A stretch of DNA of 54,343 bases from Streptomyces africanus (lineage in GTDB: Bacteria; Actinomycetota; Actinomycetes; Streptomycetales; Streptomycetaceae): the NCBI RefSeq assembly GCF_002150735.1, contig NZ_MUKA01000076.1, positions 230-54,572 on the forward strand, given 5' to 3'. Position numbers and translations under genes: made by a program. Position 1 is the stretch's first letter; every line of letters begins with the position of its first letter. This document shows positions 25,554-34,094 of the stretch, piece by piece. Under the pieces are notes generated by a model. It did no database searches and had not been told where the DNA came from. It was given only the letters and a program-made list of their open reading frames with translations.

Positions 25554-27083
25554 ATGGCACGTCGCATAGTGGTCTGCGGCGGAGGTTCCGCCGGTGCTGT
25601 CCTGGCCGCCCGGCTCAGCGAGCACCCCTCGAACACCGTCACGCTGGTCGAGGCGGGTCAGGACTACCGCACCCCGGAGGAGACCGCCCCGGAGGTGCTC
25701 GACGCCGACCAGTTCGGGTTCACCACCCACGACTGGGGTTACGAATCGGCCGACCACGTCGTCGACGCCGAGAGCATCCCGATGTTCGGGATCGTCCAGC
25801 AGGGCATCGTGCCCGTCCTCCGCGGCAAGGTCATCGGCGGCTCGTCGTCCGTCAACGGCGCCAACGCCCTGCGGCCCACTCCCGAGGACTTCGCCCGCTG
25901 GACCGGACTGGGCAACGACCGCTGGTCCTGGGACCAGGTCCTTCCGTATCTGAAGAAGCTGGAGGACGACCCGGTCGGCGGGGAACTGCACGGCACCGGG
26001 GGCCCCGTACACATCGAGCGCTTCACCGAGGGCAACGGGCTGCGCCCGGTCATGTCCGCGTTCCTGGAGGCCTGTGCGCAGGCCGGTCACCCCATCCACC
26101 AGGACATCAACGGCGCCCGCCGGCGCGGCGCGGGCCCGATCCCCTTCAACCGCAGGAACGGCGTCAGGCAGAGCTCGGCCATCGCCTACCTCGGCCCGGC
26201 CCGCCACCGCGAGAACCTGACCGTACTGGGCGGACGGACCGTCGACCGCGTGGAGTTCACCGAGGACGGGACGGCCCGTGCGGTGATCCTCGCCGACGGC
26301 ACCGCTCTCGAGGCCGACGTGGTCGTCCTCTCCGCCGGAGCCATCGGCAGCCCCGCCATCCTGATGCGCTCGGGCATCGGCCCGCGGCGGTTGCTCGAAG
26401 AACTGTCCATCCCCGAGGTCCAGCCCCTCGAAGGCGTCGGCAGGAACCTCCGTGACCACCCCATGGTGTACCTCACCTACGCCGTGGACGAGGAGGCGGT
26501 CGGGGAGCTCAAGCCGCCGCTGCAGACCGCCCTGGCGTTCTCCTCGGCGGGAGCGGGCGGCGAAGGCGAAGTCGACCTGCACGCGCTGCCGTTCACCATG
26601 GAGCCCGGTGTGATGCTCGTGCCCCTCGCAGTGGTCCGCCCGTACTCGTTGGGCAGGGTGGAGATCACCTCACGCGCTTCTGAGGCCGACCCGAGCATCC
26701 GGTTGGGGCTGTTCGACCACCCCGACGACGTACGGCGCATGGTGGCCGGCATCCGGCAGGTTCGGGAGATCATGGGCTCGGGTCCCCTGGAGAAGTACGT
26801 ACGTGCCGAGACGTGGCCGGGCCCCGAGGCAGCCACGGACGCCGACCTCACCCGAGCCGTCCTCCAGGGCAAGAACACCTACTGCCACGCGGTGGGCACC
26901 TGCGCGATGGGCGGGGAGGGCACCCCGGCCGCGGTGGTGGACCAGGCCGGCAAGGTGCACGGGGTCGACGCGCTGTATGTCGTCGACGCGTCCACCATGC
27001 CGGACATCCCGGCCGTGCCGACCAACACGACGGTCATGATGATGGCTGAGCGCTGGGCGGACCAAGTGGGGCGCGGCGACTGA
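25554..27083 (+). CDS. GMC-family FAD oxidoreductase (choline/alcohol dehydrogenase-like)
   Basis: 509 residues starting ATG after GAGAGG. The N-terminal FAD motif reads VVCGGGSAGAVLAARLSE, and GMC signature regions are LRGKVIGGSSSVNGANALRP and VVLSAGAIGSPAILMRSGIG. The C-terminal domain ends CHAVGTCAMGGEGTPAAVVD and DASTMPDIPAVPTNTTVMMM, with the active-site His in CHAVGTC and an Asn in PTNTT. Members oxidise primary alcohols such as choline, PEG, long-chain or terpene alcohols. No signal peptide is visible. Downstream of the ALDH, it probably supplies the aldehyde. This is the last gene of the first plus-strand block. Confidence 0.9.
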   Translation: MARRIVVCGGGSAGAVLAARLSEHPSNTVTLVEAGQDYRTPEETAPEVLDADQFGFTTHDWGYESADHVVDAESIPMFGIVQQGIVPVLRGKVIGGSSSVNGANALRPTPEDFARWTGLGNDRWSWDQVLPYLKKLEDDPVGGELHGTGGPVHIERFTEGNGLRPVMSAFLEACAQAGHPIHQDINGARRRGAGPIPFNRRNGVRQSSAIAYLGPARHRENLTVLGGRTVDRVEFTEDGTARAVILADGTALEADVVVLSAGAIGSPAILMRSGIGPRRLLEELSIPEVQPLEGVGRNLRDHPMVYLTYAVDEEAVGELKPPLQTALAFSSAGAGGEGEVDLHALPFTMEPGVMLVPLAVVRPYSLGRVEITSRASEADPSIRLGLFDHPDDVRRMVAGIRQVREIMGSGPLEKYVRAETWPGPEAATDADLTRAVLQGKNTYCHAVGTCAMGGEGTPAAVVDQAGKVHGVDALYVVDASTMPDIPAVPTNTTVMMMAERWADQVGRGD

Positions 27084-27088
27084 CGGTT

Positions 27089-27105
27089 GGCGGCACCGTG
27101 CCGCC
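27089..27105. terminator. Hairpin after the GMC gene
   Basis: GGCGGCAC (27089-27096) and GTGCCGCC (27098-27105) lie between the convergent GMC and SDR stop codons. As drawn it has a 1-base centre, so in RNA the stem would open to a larger loop. Confidence 0.5.
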
Positions 27106-27133
27106 GGTGAGGGTGACGGAGGAGCGGTGCCGG

Positions 27134-27922
27134 TCAACGGCGGGCCATCCGGCCCATGAACCGGACGATCAGGCGGCGCGGCAGGAACCTGCCGGCGAGG
27201 GCGAGCGGGCGGCCGTTGGTGATCACCGACGGGGGCGCGGAGCGGCGGTCGAGCGTGTCGAGGGCCATCTTGACGACGTGCTCGGGGGTGACTCGCTTCG
27301 CGCCGTAGTCGGCCGACTGACTGCCGGCGGCGTCGTAGAACTCGGTCTTCGTGGCGCCGGGGCACACGGCGAGGACGTGCAGACCGGTGTCGTGGGTCTC
27401 CTCCCACAGCGATTCGGTGAAGCTGAGGACGAAGGCCTTGGTGGCGCCGTAGACGCTCAGGTACGGGGTCGGCTGGAAGCCCAGCAGGCTCGCGACGTTG
27501 ATCAGGACGCCGGTGTCGGCGGAGGTCAGCGGGCCGATGTAGGCGCGGCTGAGGTCGACCAGGGCACTGACGTTCAGCGCGATCATGCTCTGCAGGCGGT
27601 CCGGATCCTCGTCGGCGAAGGCGTCGTGGGTGCCGAAGCCGGCGTTGTTGACGAGTCCGGTGGCGTGGATGCCACGGGATTCCAGATCGGCGCGCAGGGT
27701 GCGGCCGGCGTCGGGCTGGCCGAGGTCGCGGGCGACGACGGTCACCGTGACGCCGTGGGCGCGGGTGAGTTCGTCGGCCAGGTCCTTGAGCCGGTCCGCC
27801 CGGCGGGCGACGAGGACGAGATCCGCGCCCCGACGGGCCAGCTGGCGCGCGAATTCCGCGCCGAGCCCGGAGCTCGCTCCGGTGACGATGACGGTCTGGC
27901 GGCGATAGTCGATTTTGCTCAT
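27134..27922 (-). CDS. Short-chain dehydrogenase/reductase (SDR), DltE/YqjQ-like
   Basis: 262 residues from the ATG at 27922 (MSKIDYRRQTVIVTGASSGL). It has TGASSGLG, VNNAGFGTHDAF, NVASLLGFQPTPY and YGATK with the Tyr/Lys pair, and the C-terminus FMGRMARR is basic. This subgroup (often annotated as SDR family NAD(P)-dependent oxidoreductase, DltE-like) commonly pairs with a divergent TetR repressor. The gap to the TetR gene (73 bases) is filled with TGCAC half-sites, so it is very probably that repressor's target. It may not belong to the catabolic regulon although it sits inside it. Confidence 0.88.
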   Translation of the reverse strand: MSKIDYRRQTVIVTGASSGLGAEFARQLARRGADLVLVARRADRLKDLADELTRAHGVTVTVVARDLGQPDAGRTLRADLESRGIHATGLVNNAGFGTHDAFADEDPDRLQSMIALNVSALVDLSRAYIGPLTSADTGVLINVASLLGFQPTPYLSVYGATKAFVLSFTESLWEETHDTGLHVLAVCPGATKTEFYDAAGSQSADYGAKRVTPEHVVKMALDTLDRRSAPPSVITNGRPLALAGRFLPRRLIVRFMGRMARR

Positions 27923-27925
27923 GCC

Positions 27926-27969
27926 ATGCACTCTACGCACTGCTTTGCACTAAGTGCAAGAGAGTGCAT
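27926..27969. promoter_or_regulatory. TetR operator region with nested TGCAC/GTGCA inverted repeats
   Basis: TTGCACT-A-AGTGCAA (27945-27959) is a perfect 15-bp palindrome. ATGCACTCT (27926-27934) and AGAGTGCAT (27961-27969) form a second, wider pair around it. All lie in the divergent gap between the SDR and TetR genes. Confidence 0.75.
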
Positions 27970-27995
27970 CGAATGAAGAGATGTACCATCGGTGC

Positions 27996-28610
27996 ATGGC
28001 TAAGAAACCCGCACCTCTTCGCGAGCAGACCCGCTCGGTGGTTCGCGCGCTGCTCGCCCGGACCGCCCTCGAACTGTTCGCTGCCAAGGGGTACGACGAC
28101 ACGACACTCGAGGAGATCGCCGCCGCGGCGGGTGTCTCCAAACGGACCCTGTTCAACTACTTCCGCAGCAAAGAGGACCTCGCGCTCAACGGCCTGTCCG
28201 AGCAGGGGGAGTTGATAGCCGCGCGGCTCGCCGAGCGCCCGGCCGACGAGGACCCGTGGACGTCGCTGCGTGCGGCGTTCCAGGTGCTTCAGGAGATCGA
28301 CATCACCGCCGAGCGCCGGCTCGAGATGACCACGCTGCTGTTCGGCAACGAATCCCTGCGCGCCGGGCACGCCGAGAAGCAGGCCCGCTGGCAGGACCTG
28401 TTCGCACCGCTGATCGAACCGCGACTGCCCGACTGTGACCACCGCGCCCTGCAGGCGCGCGCGATCGCGGCCGCGGCGATCACCTGCCTCCAGGCAGCGA
28501 CAGAAGAGTGGATGCGCCTGGGCGGACAGGCCGACATCGTCCACCTCTACGACACGGCCGTACAGGCCATCCGCCGACCCGCCCCGCAACCAGAGAAGAC
28601 AACGACATGA
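27996..28610 (+). CDS. TetR-family transcriptional regulator
   Basis: 204 residues from the ATG at 27996 (MAKKPAPLREQTR); an ATG at 27981 with GAAGAG immediately before it is an alternative. The HTH is ARTALELFAAKGYDDTTLEE then IAAAAGVSKRTLFNYFRSKE (about residues 18-60). The C-terminal part is helical without a family label. It diverges from the SDR and its promoter region contains TGCAC palindromes, suggesting repression of the SDR and of itself. Its stop codon overlaps the ATG at 28607 by 4 bases, so the next gene was designed to be co-translated. Confidence 0.9.
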   Translation: MAKKPAPLREQTRSVVRALLARTALELFAAKGYDDTTLEEIAAAAGVSKRTLFNYFRSKEDLALNGLSEQGELIAARLAERPADEDPWTSLRAAFQVLQEIDITAERRLEMTTLLFGNESLRAGHAEKQARWQDLFAPLIEPRLPDCDHRALQARAIAAAAITCLQAATEEWMRLGGQADIVHLYDTAVQAIRRPAPQPEKTTT

Positions 28611-29409
28611 GCAAGCGCCTGCCCCCGCCGACCTGCACAACCTGGCCGCCGCGCTGCGCGCCGAACGCGCCGAGATGCTGGACTTCACCAGCAGCCTCAC
28701 CGACGACGAATGGACCGCGCCCAGCGCCGCGGCCGGCTGGCGCATCGCCGACGTCGTCGCCCACATCGGCGCGACAGCACGGAACTTCTACACACCCCCC
28801 TCTCGGGAGGCGCTGCGGGCCACCAGCCTCGAACGACTCAACGAAGGCCCTGTCGACCGGCGCCGCGACTGGAGCCGGGCACAGGTCATGGCCGAGTACA
28901 CCCGCGCCACCCGCCGAGCGACCACGCTCCTCGACCTCATCCGACGCACCCCCGCCACCCGGCTGCGCATACCGCTCGTCGAACTCGGACGCTACCCCCT
29001 GGGCCTGTTGATCGGCGGCGCGCTCGTCTTCGACCACCACACGCACCTGCGCCATGACATGGCCCCGGCGCTCGGCCGGCCCACGCCGTCCACCGATGCG
29101 GACAGGATGCGCGCGGTCCTCACGTGGATGATCGCCGTACTGAGCAATCAGGTCGCGCAGGCGCCGGCCGCCGGGCTCGACGCCCGCGTCGCACTGACTC
29201 TCACCGGCCCCGGCGGCGGGACGTGGTGGTTCGACGAGGCAGGCGGCCTGGCTCCGGCCGGCGGCGCGGTCGCCGCGCACGTCACCGCCCCCGCGCTGGC
29301 CTTCCCCGACTGGGGCACGCAGCGCTCCTCCTGGCGCGACAGCGACGTGACGATCACCGGCGACACCGACCTCGCCGCCCGCTTCCTCGACGCCGTCAAC
29401 GTCATCTGA
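28607..29409 (+). pseudogene. Maleylpyruvate isomerase-family (DinB-like, mycothiol-dependent) protein with 5' frameshift
   Basis: The coupled ATG at 28607 begins MSKRLPPP and then runs out of frame. The conserved frame reads ADLHNLAAALRAERAEMLDF, SAAAGWRIADVVAHIGATAR and GGALVFDHHTHLRHDMAP, with His residues in VAHIG and DHHTHLRHD that normally bind the metal in TIGR03083-type proteins. One missing base near 28622-28626, in a run of five C's, reconciles the two frames and would restore MSKRLPPADLHNLAAALR. As it stands, translation could begin only at an internal codon such as the ATG at 28675 (244 residues) or at an upstream GTG inside the TetR gene. A sequencing error or a recent mutation are both possible. 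Confidence 0.7.
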
Positions 29410-29500
29410 CGGCGTTCTCCGTCCCTCTCGGACCTGAATCAGATTCGGTTTGGTTGATCGCAAGGGTTGACAGGGCCCTTCATGCCTTCCAGACTCGGAG

Positions 29501-29520
29501 TGAATTCAGTTCAGTTCGGG
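29501..29520. promoter_or_regulatory. TGARTTCAGTT element upstream of the crotonase operon
   Basis: TGAATTCAGTTCAGTTC has an overlapping second TTCAGTT. It lies 17 bases before the start of the crotonase gene. TTGACA at 29467-29472 may be the -35 box, placing the element near +1. A separate short palindrome, GAATC-A-GATTC, is at 29436-29446. Confidence 0.65.
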
Positions 29521-29536
29521 CCTGGAGGGTTGGAAG

Positions 29537-30325
29537 ATGGCAGTGGAAGACGAGATCCAGTTCGAGCGCGACGGCCACGTCGCCCGTGTGTGGCTCAATC
29601 GCCCGTGGAAGAAGAACTGTGTCACCGTGCCGATCCTGGACCGGCTCGACGAGATCATCACCGAGGTCGACGAGGACCCCGAGCTGCGGGTCCTGGTGGT
29701 GCGCGGCCGCGGCGGCACCTTCTGCTCGGGCTTCGACCTCGACAGCCTGAAGGCGGAGTACGTCGGCAAGTCGAACGCGATCGACGTCGCGGTGAAGTCC
29801 GCGAAGGTGTGCGACCGCCTCTACTCGATGAAGACCCCCTCGGTCGCGGTCCTGGAGGGCCACGTCACCGCCGGCGGCTTCGAGATCATGATCTCCTGCG
29901 ACTTCGCCATCTCCGCGGACGACGCCAAGATCGGGGACTTCCACATCCGCCGCGCGCTGTTCGGCGGGGCCGGCCCGATCTACCGGGTGCCGCGCATGAT
30001 CGGCATCCGCAAGACCAAGGAGCTGATGCTCACCGGCAAGCTCCTCTCCGGTGTCGAGGCCGCCGAGTTCGGGCTGATCAACAAGTCCGCGCCGGCCGAC
30101 AAGCTGGACGCGACGGTCGAGGACTTCATCGGTGACCTCGTCGACAAGAGCCCCTTCACGATGTGGCTGACGAAGATGACGATCGACCGCAGCCTGGACG
30201 CCGACACCCAGTCGCTGATGGTGATGGAGCACCTCGCCGTGGGCGTGGCCCTCAACTCCGAGGACGCGAACGAAGGCGTGTCGGCGTTCCTGGAGAAGCG
30301 TGAACCCAAGTGGCAGGGACGCTGA
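29537..30325 (+). CDS. Crotonase-fold (enoyl-CoA hydratase/isomerase family) protein with altered catalytic site
   Basis: 262 residues, ATG after GGAGGG. The crotonase fold is clear: VLVVRGRGGTFCSGFDLDSL (oxyanion hole), GHVTAGGFEIMISCDFAIS and GDFHIRRALFGGAGPIYRVP. Of the two Glu residues used by enoyl-CoA hydratase, the first is kept (Glu116) but the position of the second is occupied by His136 (DFHIR instead of a PE motif). Simple hydration is therefore doubtful; isomerisation, hydrolysis or C-C cleavage are alternatives. It opens a long operon and carries the island operator in its promoter. Confidence 0.85.
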   Translation: MAVEDEIQFERDGHVARVWLNRPWKKNCVTVPILDRLDEIITEVDEDPELRVLVVRGRGGTFCSGFDLDSLKAEYVGKSNAIDVAVKSAKVCDRLYSMKTPSVAVLEGHVTAGGFEIMISCDFAISADDAKIGDFHIRRALFGGAGPIYRVPRMIGIRKTKELMLTGKLLSGVEAAEFGLINKSAPADKLDATVEDFIGDLVDKSPFTMWLTKMTIDRSLDADTQSLMVMEHLAVGVALNSEDANEGVSAFLEKREPKWQGR

Positions 30326-30330
30326 TCCGG

Positions 30331-30717
30331 ATGGCCACGGATCCGCGGAGTCCGACCGTCACCGTCGGGCTCCAGGGCTCACGCTGCTCCGGCTGCTCGG
30401 TGACGGCCTACCCCGCGGAGGACGCGTGCCCGCGCTGCGGGGGACCGGCCGACCCGGAGTTCCTCCCGGGCGCGGGCACGCTGTGGACCTGGACAGTGCA
30501 GCGGTACGCCCCCAAGTCGCCGCCCTATCAGCCCCCGCCCGGCGGCTTCGAACCGTTCGCGCTCGGCTACGTCGAGCTGGCGGAAGGCGTGCGGGTGGCC
30601 GCTGTCCTGGACGTCGAGGACCTCGACGACATCCGCATCGGCATGCCCCTCACCGTGACCGCCGAGCACGGCGTTCCGCGGGCCAGGCCCACGAGCGCCG
30701 GCGAGGAGGGCTCATGA
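30331..30717 (+). CDS. DUF35 OB-fold/zinc-ribbon protein, partner of the thiolase-like protein
   Basis: 128 residues from the ATG at 30331. A rubredoxin-like zinc ribbon (Cys pairs in RCSGC and CPRC, about residues 19-37) is followed by an OB-fold domain (FLPGAGTLWTWTVQRYAPKS, FALGYVELAEGVRVAAVLDV). DUF35 proteins bind acyl-CoA and form complexes with thiolase-like partners; in steroid degradation ChsH2's DUF35 domain docks the aldolase Ltp2. Its stop overlaps the start of the thiolase-like gene by 4 bases, supporting such a complex. No MaoC-type hydratase is fused to it or adjacent. Confidence 0.87.
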   Translation: MATDPRSPTVTVGLQGSRCSGCSVTAYPAEDACPRCGGPADPEFLPGAGTLWTWTVQRYAPKSPPYQPPPGGFEPFALGYVELAEGVRVAAVLDVEDLDDIRIGMPLTVTAEHGVPRARPTSAGEEGS

Positions 30718-31859
30718 GCACCGACGTCCTGATCTGCGGCGCCGGACGCACCCCGTTCGGCCGGTCGGAGGCGAGCGGCCGGCAACTGGCCATCGGCGCG
30801 GTGAACGCCGCGCTGGCGGACGCCGGGATCGAGTGGTCGCGGGTCCAGGCCGCGTTCGGCGGCAGCGACAGCGCCGGCCTCGCCGACACGCTGGTGGCCC
30901 AACTCGGCCTGACCGGACTGCCGTTCGTGAACGTCAAGAACGGCTGCGCCACCGGCGGCAGCGCGCTGATCTCGGCCGTGAACGCGATCCGCTCCGGCAT
31001 GGCGGACGTCGTCCTCGCCGTCGGCTTCGACAAACACCCGCGCGGCGCCTTCGACCCGCGGCCGGAGGACTGGGGGCTGGGGGCGGAGTACGGCAGCGAC
31101 GGGCTGATGGTGACGACCCAGTTCTTCGGCATGAAGATCCAGCGCTACATGCACGATTACGGCATCACGCCGCGGACCCTCGCCCTGGTCGCCGAGAAGG
31201 CGTACCGCAACGGCGGCCTGACCCCCGAGGCGTGGCGCCGCAAGCCGGTGGACGCGGACGAGATCCTCGACTCCGGCATGGTCAGCGATCCGCTGACGCG
31301 CTACATGTTCTGCTCCCCGGGAGCGGGCGCGGCCGCCCTGGTGCTGTGCTCACCCGAGGCCGCACGCGGCCTGGAGGGTACGCCGGTCACCCTGCGCTCG
31401 GCGGCCGTACGCACCCGGCGCTTCGGCTCCTTCGAGGTGTTCAGCCCCTGGATCCCCGGGGGCCCGCTCACCAGCGTCAGCCGTGACGCCTCGGCCGCCG
31501 CCTTCGAGGAGGCCGGGGTCGACCCGGGCGACGTCGACGTCTGCCAGCTCCAGGACACCGAGAGCGGCGCCGAGGTCATGCACATGGCCGAGTGCGGGTT
31601 CTGCGAGGACGGCGAGCAGGAGCGCCTGGTCGCCTCCGGTGCCACCGGGATCGGCGGGAGCCTGCCGGTCAACACCGACGGTGGCTGCATCGCCAACGGC
31701 GAGCCCATCGGTGCCTCCGGGCTGCGCCAGGTCTACGAGATCGTCCAGCAACTGCGCGGACGGGCCGGTGAACGCCAGGTCCCGGGCGAGCCCAGGGTCG
31801 GCTTCACGCACGTGTACGGCGCCCCGGGCGTGAGCGCCTGCACCGTGCTGTCCCGCTGA
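30714..31859 (+). CDS. Thiolase-like protein (lipid-transfer/SCP-x type) lacking the catalytic His
   Basis: 381 residues from the ATG at 30714, coupled to the DUF35 gene. The thiolase fold is recognised by VLICGAGRTPFGRSEASGRQ, VKNGCATGGSALISAVNAIR (nucleophile position Cys78) and NTDGGCIANGEPIGASGLRQ. In ordinary thiolases the last motif reads GHP; here it is GEP, with Glu330 in place of His. The C-terminus HVYGAPGVSACTVLSR departs from the usual Cys-Gly-Gly loop. With a DUF35 partner, the closest precedent is the Ltp2-type retro-aldolase of steroid side-chain degradation, but the reaction here is inferred. Confidence 0.85.
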   Translation: MSTDVLICGAGRTPFGRSEASGRQLAIGAVNAALADAGIEWSRVQAAFGGSDSAGLADTLVAQLGLTGLPFVNVKNGCATGGSALISAVNAIRSGMADVVLAVGFDKHPRGAFDPRPEDWGLGAEYGSDGLMVTTQFFGMKIQRYMHDYGITPRTLALVAEKAYRNGGLTPEAWRRKPVDADEILDSGMVSDPLTRYMFCSPGAGAAALVLCSPEAARGLEGTPVTLRSAAVRTRRFGSFEVFSPWIPGGPLTSVSRDASAAAFEEAGVDPGDVDVCQLQDTESGAEVMHMAECGFCEDGEQERLVASGATGIGGSLPVNTDGGCIANGEPIGASGLRQVYEIVQQLRGRAGERQVPGEPRVGFTHVYGAPGVSACTVLSR

Positions 31860-31877
31860 ACGGAGGTGGAGGAAGAG

Positions 31878-33080
31878 ATGAGTGCCATCCCGGAACCCGA
31901 GGAGTTCCGTGCCCAGGCCAGGCAGTGGCTCGCCACCGTCGCCCGGCCGCGCGCCGCCGACGGCGAGTGGGGCAGCGGCTCCGACTCCGTCGCCGTCTTC
32001 GAGAACTGGACCGAGGAGCAGGAGCGCGAGCACACCGCCCGCACCCAGGAGTGGGAACGCATCCGCTACGACCAGGGGTGGGGTGCGCTCAACTGGCAGG
32101 AGACGTACGGGGGGCGTGGCCTGCCCGCGTACTACGAGCAGCTCTACCGCACCGAAGAGGCGGCCTTCGACGTGCCGCACCGCACCGAGGTCTTCCCGGT
32201 GACGCAGCAGCTCGTCGCCCCCGCGATCGGCATCTGGGGCACCGAGGAGCAGAAGGAACGCTGGCTGCGGCCCATGCTGCGCACCGACGAACTGGCCTGC
32301 CAGCTGTTCTCGGAGACCGAGGCCGGCTCCGACCTCGCCGCCGTGCGGACCAGGGCGGTGCGTGACGGCGACCGCTGGGTGCTGACCGGGCACAAGGTGT
32401 GGACCTCCGGGGCGCGCGTCGCGACCTGGGGCGTGGCGGTGTGCCGTACCGATCCGGACGTACGCAAGCACGCCGGCATCACCGTCTTCCTGGTGCGCAT
32501 GGACGCGCCGGGCGTGACCGTACGGCCCATCCAGCAGATGACCGGCGGCACCAGCTTCAACGAGGTCTACCTCGACGGCGTGGTGGTGCCCGACACCGAC
32601 CGGCTCGGACCGGTCGGTGAGGGGTGGCGGGTGACGCTCAGTGTGCTGGCCGCCGAACGGCTCGACTCCGGCAACCTCGGCCTGGACAACGCCGACCAGG
32701 CACTGGAACTCGCCGGGAACCTGCCCCGCCCGCTCACCGGCAGCGAGCAGCAGCGGGCCGCCGACCTCCACATCCGCACGCTCGTCCAGCGGCTCATCGG
32801 GCTGCGCGTGACCGCCGCCCTCGTCGCCGGACGAGAGCCCGGCGCGGAAGCCTCGGTCGGCAAGCTCTACGCCACCGAGACCATGCGGCGCACCAGCGAT
32901 CTGGTCTCCGAGCTGCTGGGGTCACGCCTCGTCGCGGACACGGGCGAGTGGGGCACCTACGCCTGGACCGAGCACCTGCTCGGCGCCCCCGGCTACAGCA
33001 TCGCGGGCGGCACCGACGAGATCCAGCACAACATCCTCGCCGAACGCGTGCTCGGCCTGCCCAAGGAGCCCGTCCGATGA
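31878..33080 (+). CDS. Acyl-CoA dehydrogenase
   Basis: 400 residues from the ATG at 31878, preceded by GGAGGAAGAG; an in-frame GTG at 31866 is less likely. Family features are IRYDQGWGALNWQETYGGRG, the FAD/substrate-binding CQLFSETEAGSDLAAVRTRA, WVLTGHKVWTSGARVATWGV and the C-terminal YSIAGGTDEIQHNILAERVL. It resembles large-substrate actinobacterial FadE proteins (FadE17/FadE29-like). It starts 18 bases after the thiolase-like gene and overlaps the phosphotransferase by 4 bases. With the ACAD at 34095 it may form a heteromeric enzyme. Confidence 0.9.
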   Translation: MSAIPEPEEFRAQARQWLATVARPRAADGEWGSGSDSVAVFENWTEEQEREHTARTQEWERIRYDQGWGALNWQETYGGRGLPAYYEQLYRTEEAAFDVPHRTEVFPVTQQLVAPAIGIWGTEEQKERWLRPMLRTDELACQLFSETEAGSDLAAVRTRAVRDGDRWVLTGHKVWTSGARVATWGVAVCRTDPDVRKHAGITVFLVRMDAPGVTVRPIQQMTGGTSFNEVYLDGVVVPDTDRLGPVGEGWRVTLSVLAAERLDSGNLGLDNADQALELAGNLPRPLTGSEQQRAADLHIRTLVQRLIGLRVTAALVAGREPGAEASVGKLYATETMRRTSDLVSELLGSRLVADTGEWGTYAWTEHLLGAPGYSIAGGTDEIQHNILAERVLGLPKEPVR

Positions 33081-34054
33081 GCACGACGGCCACGCAGGGG
33101 TCGGAGCTGTCCGTCCGGGTGCGTGACCGGCTCACCCGCCTCCATCCGGGTGCCCCGGTCGGCGAGTTGAAGGTGCTGCCGGGCGGACACTCGGGGCTGA
33201 CGTACTCCGTCACCGCGGGGGACGCCCGGTACGTCGTCAAGGCGGTTCCTCCGGGGCAGCGCCCCGTCGGGCGCAATGACGTGCTGCGCCAGGCGCGGGT
33301 GCTGGGCGCGCTGGCCGGGTCCGCCGTGCCGGTGCCGGGCGTCGCCGCCGTCGACGGGACACAACCGGCGTGGTTCGCCATGGACTTCGCGGCCGGGGAG
33401 GCCGTCGAGCCGGTCCTCGACGAGCCCGAGGTGCCTGCCGCGACGGCCCGTGCCCGGATGCTGGAGATCGCCGCCGTGCTGCGGCGGCTGCACGCCACCG
33501 ACACCCGCACACCCGGGCTCGATCCGCCCGAACCGCTCGACGCGGCGGGGGAGCTGGAACGGTGGAGCCGCACCCTGCACGCCGTCCCCGCCGAACTGCG
33601 CCCTGGTGGAGAGGAGTTGCTCGCACGCCTTGCCCGTGATGTGCCCGACGGCCTCCCCCCGGTGCTGCTGCACGGGGACTTCCGGCTCGGCAACGTGCTG
33701 TGCGTCGACGAGCGCGCGGTGGCCGTCGTCGACTGGGAGATCTGGAGCATCGGCGACCCGCGCATCGACCTCGGCTGGTTCCTGCTCTTCGCCGACCACC
33801 GCAACTTTCCCCAGCTGGGGCGTGCCGTGCCCGGCCTGCCCGGCGAGGCCGAACTGCTGGACGCCTATCTCGACGGCCGGCCCGCGCTGCCCGCGATGGA
33901 CTGGTTCCGGGCGCTCGGCCGCATGAAGATGGCCGCGATCATGGGCCACAACCTGCGCCGGCACCGTGAGGGCAAGCACCACGACCCGGACCAGGAGCGA
34001 CTGCCGCCCACCATCGCCGCGATGATCCGCACGGCGCGCGACATCCTCGGCTGA
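33077..34054 (+). CDS. Phosphotransferase family protein (APH fold, ACAD-associated)
   Basis: 325 residues from the ATG at 33077. The kinase fold shows VLPGGHSGLTYSVTAGDARY with VVKA (nucleotide loop and Lys), the catalytic loop LLHGDFRLGNVL and VVDWEIWSIGDPRIDLGWFL (DFG-like). This is the branch of the aminoglycoside-phosphotransferase fold regularly encoded with, or fused to, acyl-CoA dehydrogenases (ACAD10/11 and FadE36 context). In ACAD10/11 the kinase phosphorylates a 4-hydroxyacyl-CoA before elimination. A similar role on a hydroxylated acyl-CoA is plausible here. It is not an antibiotic-resistance gene by context. Confidence 0.85.
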   Translation: MSTTATQGSELSVRVRDRLTRLHPGAPVGELKVLPGGHSGLTYSVTAGDARYVVKAVPPGQRPVGRNDVLRQARVLGALAGSAVPVPGVAAVDGTQPAWFAMDFAAGEAVEPVLDEPEVPAATARARMLEIAAVLRRLHATDTRTPGLDPPEPLDAAGELERWSRTLHAVPAELRPGGEELLARLARDVPDGLPPVLLHGDFRLGNVLCVDERAVAVVDWEIWSIGDPRIDLGWFLLFADHRNFPQLGRAVPGLPGEAELLDAYLDGRPALPAMDWFRALGRMKMAAIMGHNLRRHREGKHHDPDQERLPPTIAAMIRTARDILG

Positions 34055-34094
34055 TCCGCACCCGCCAGGCACACCACAGCATGAGGAGCACCTC

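Noticed and set aside
33077..34054. Aminoglycoside-resistance phosphotransferase
   Set aside because: The fold is shared, but the ACAD operon context and subgroup motifs point to the acyl-CoA-associated branch; the same applies to 44343-45362.
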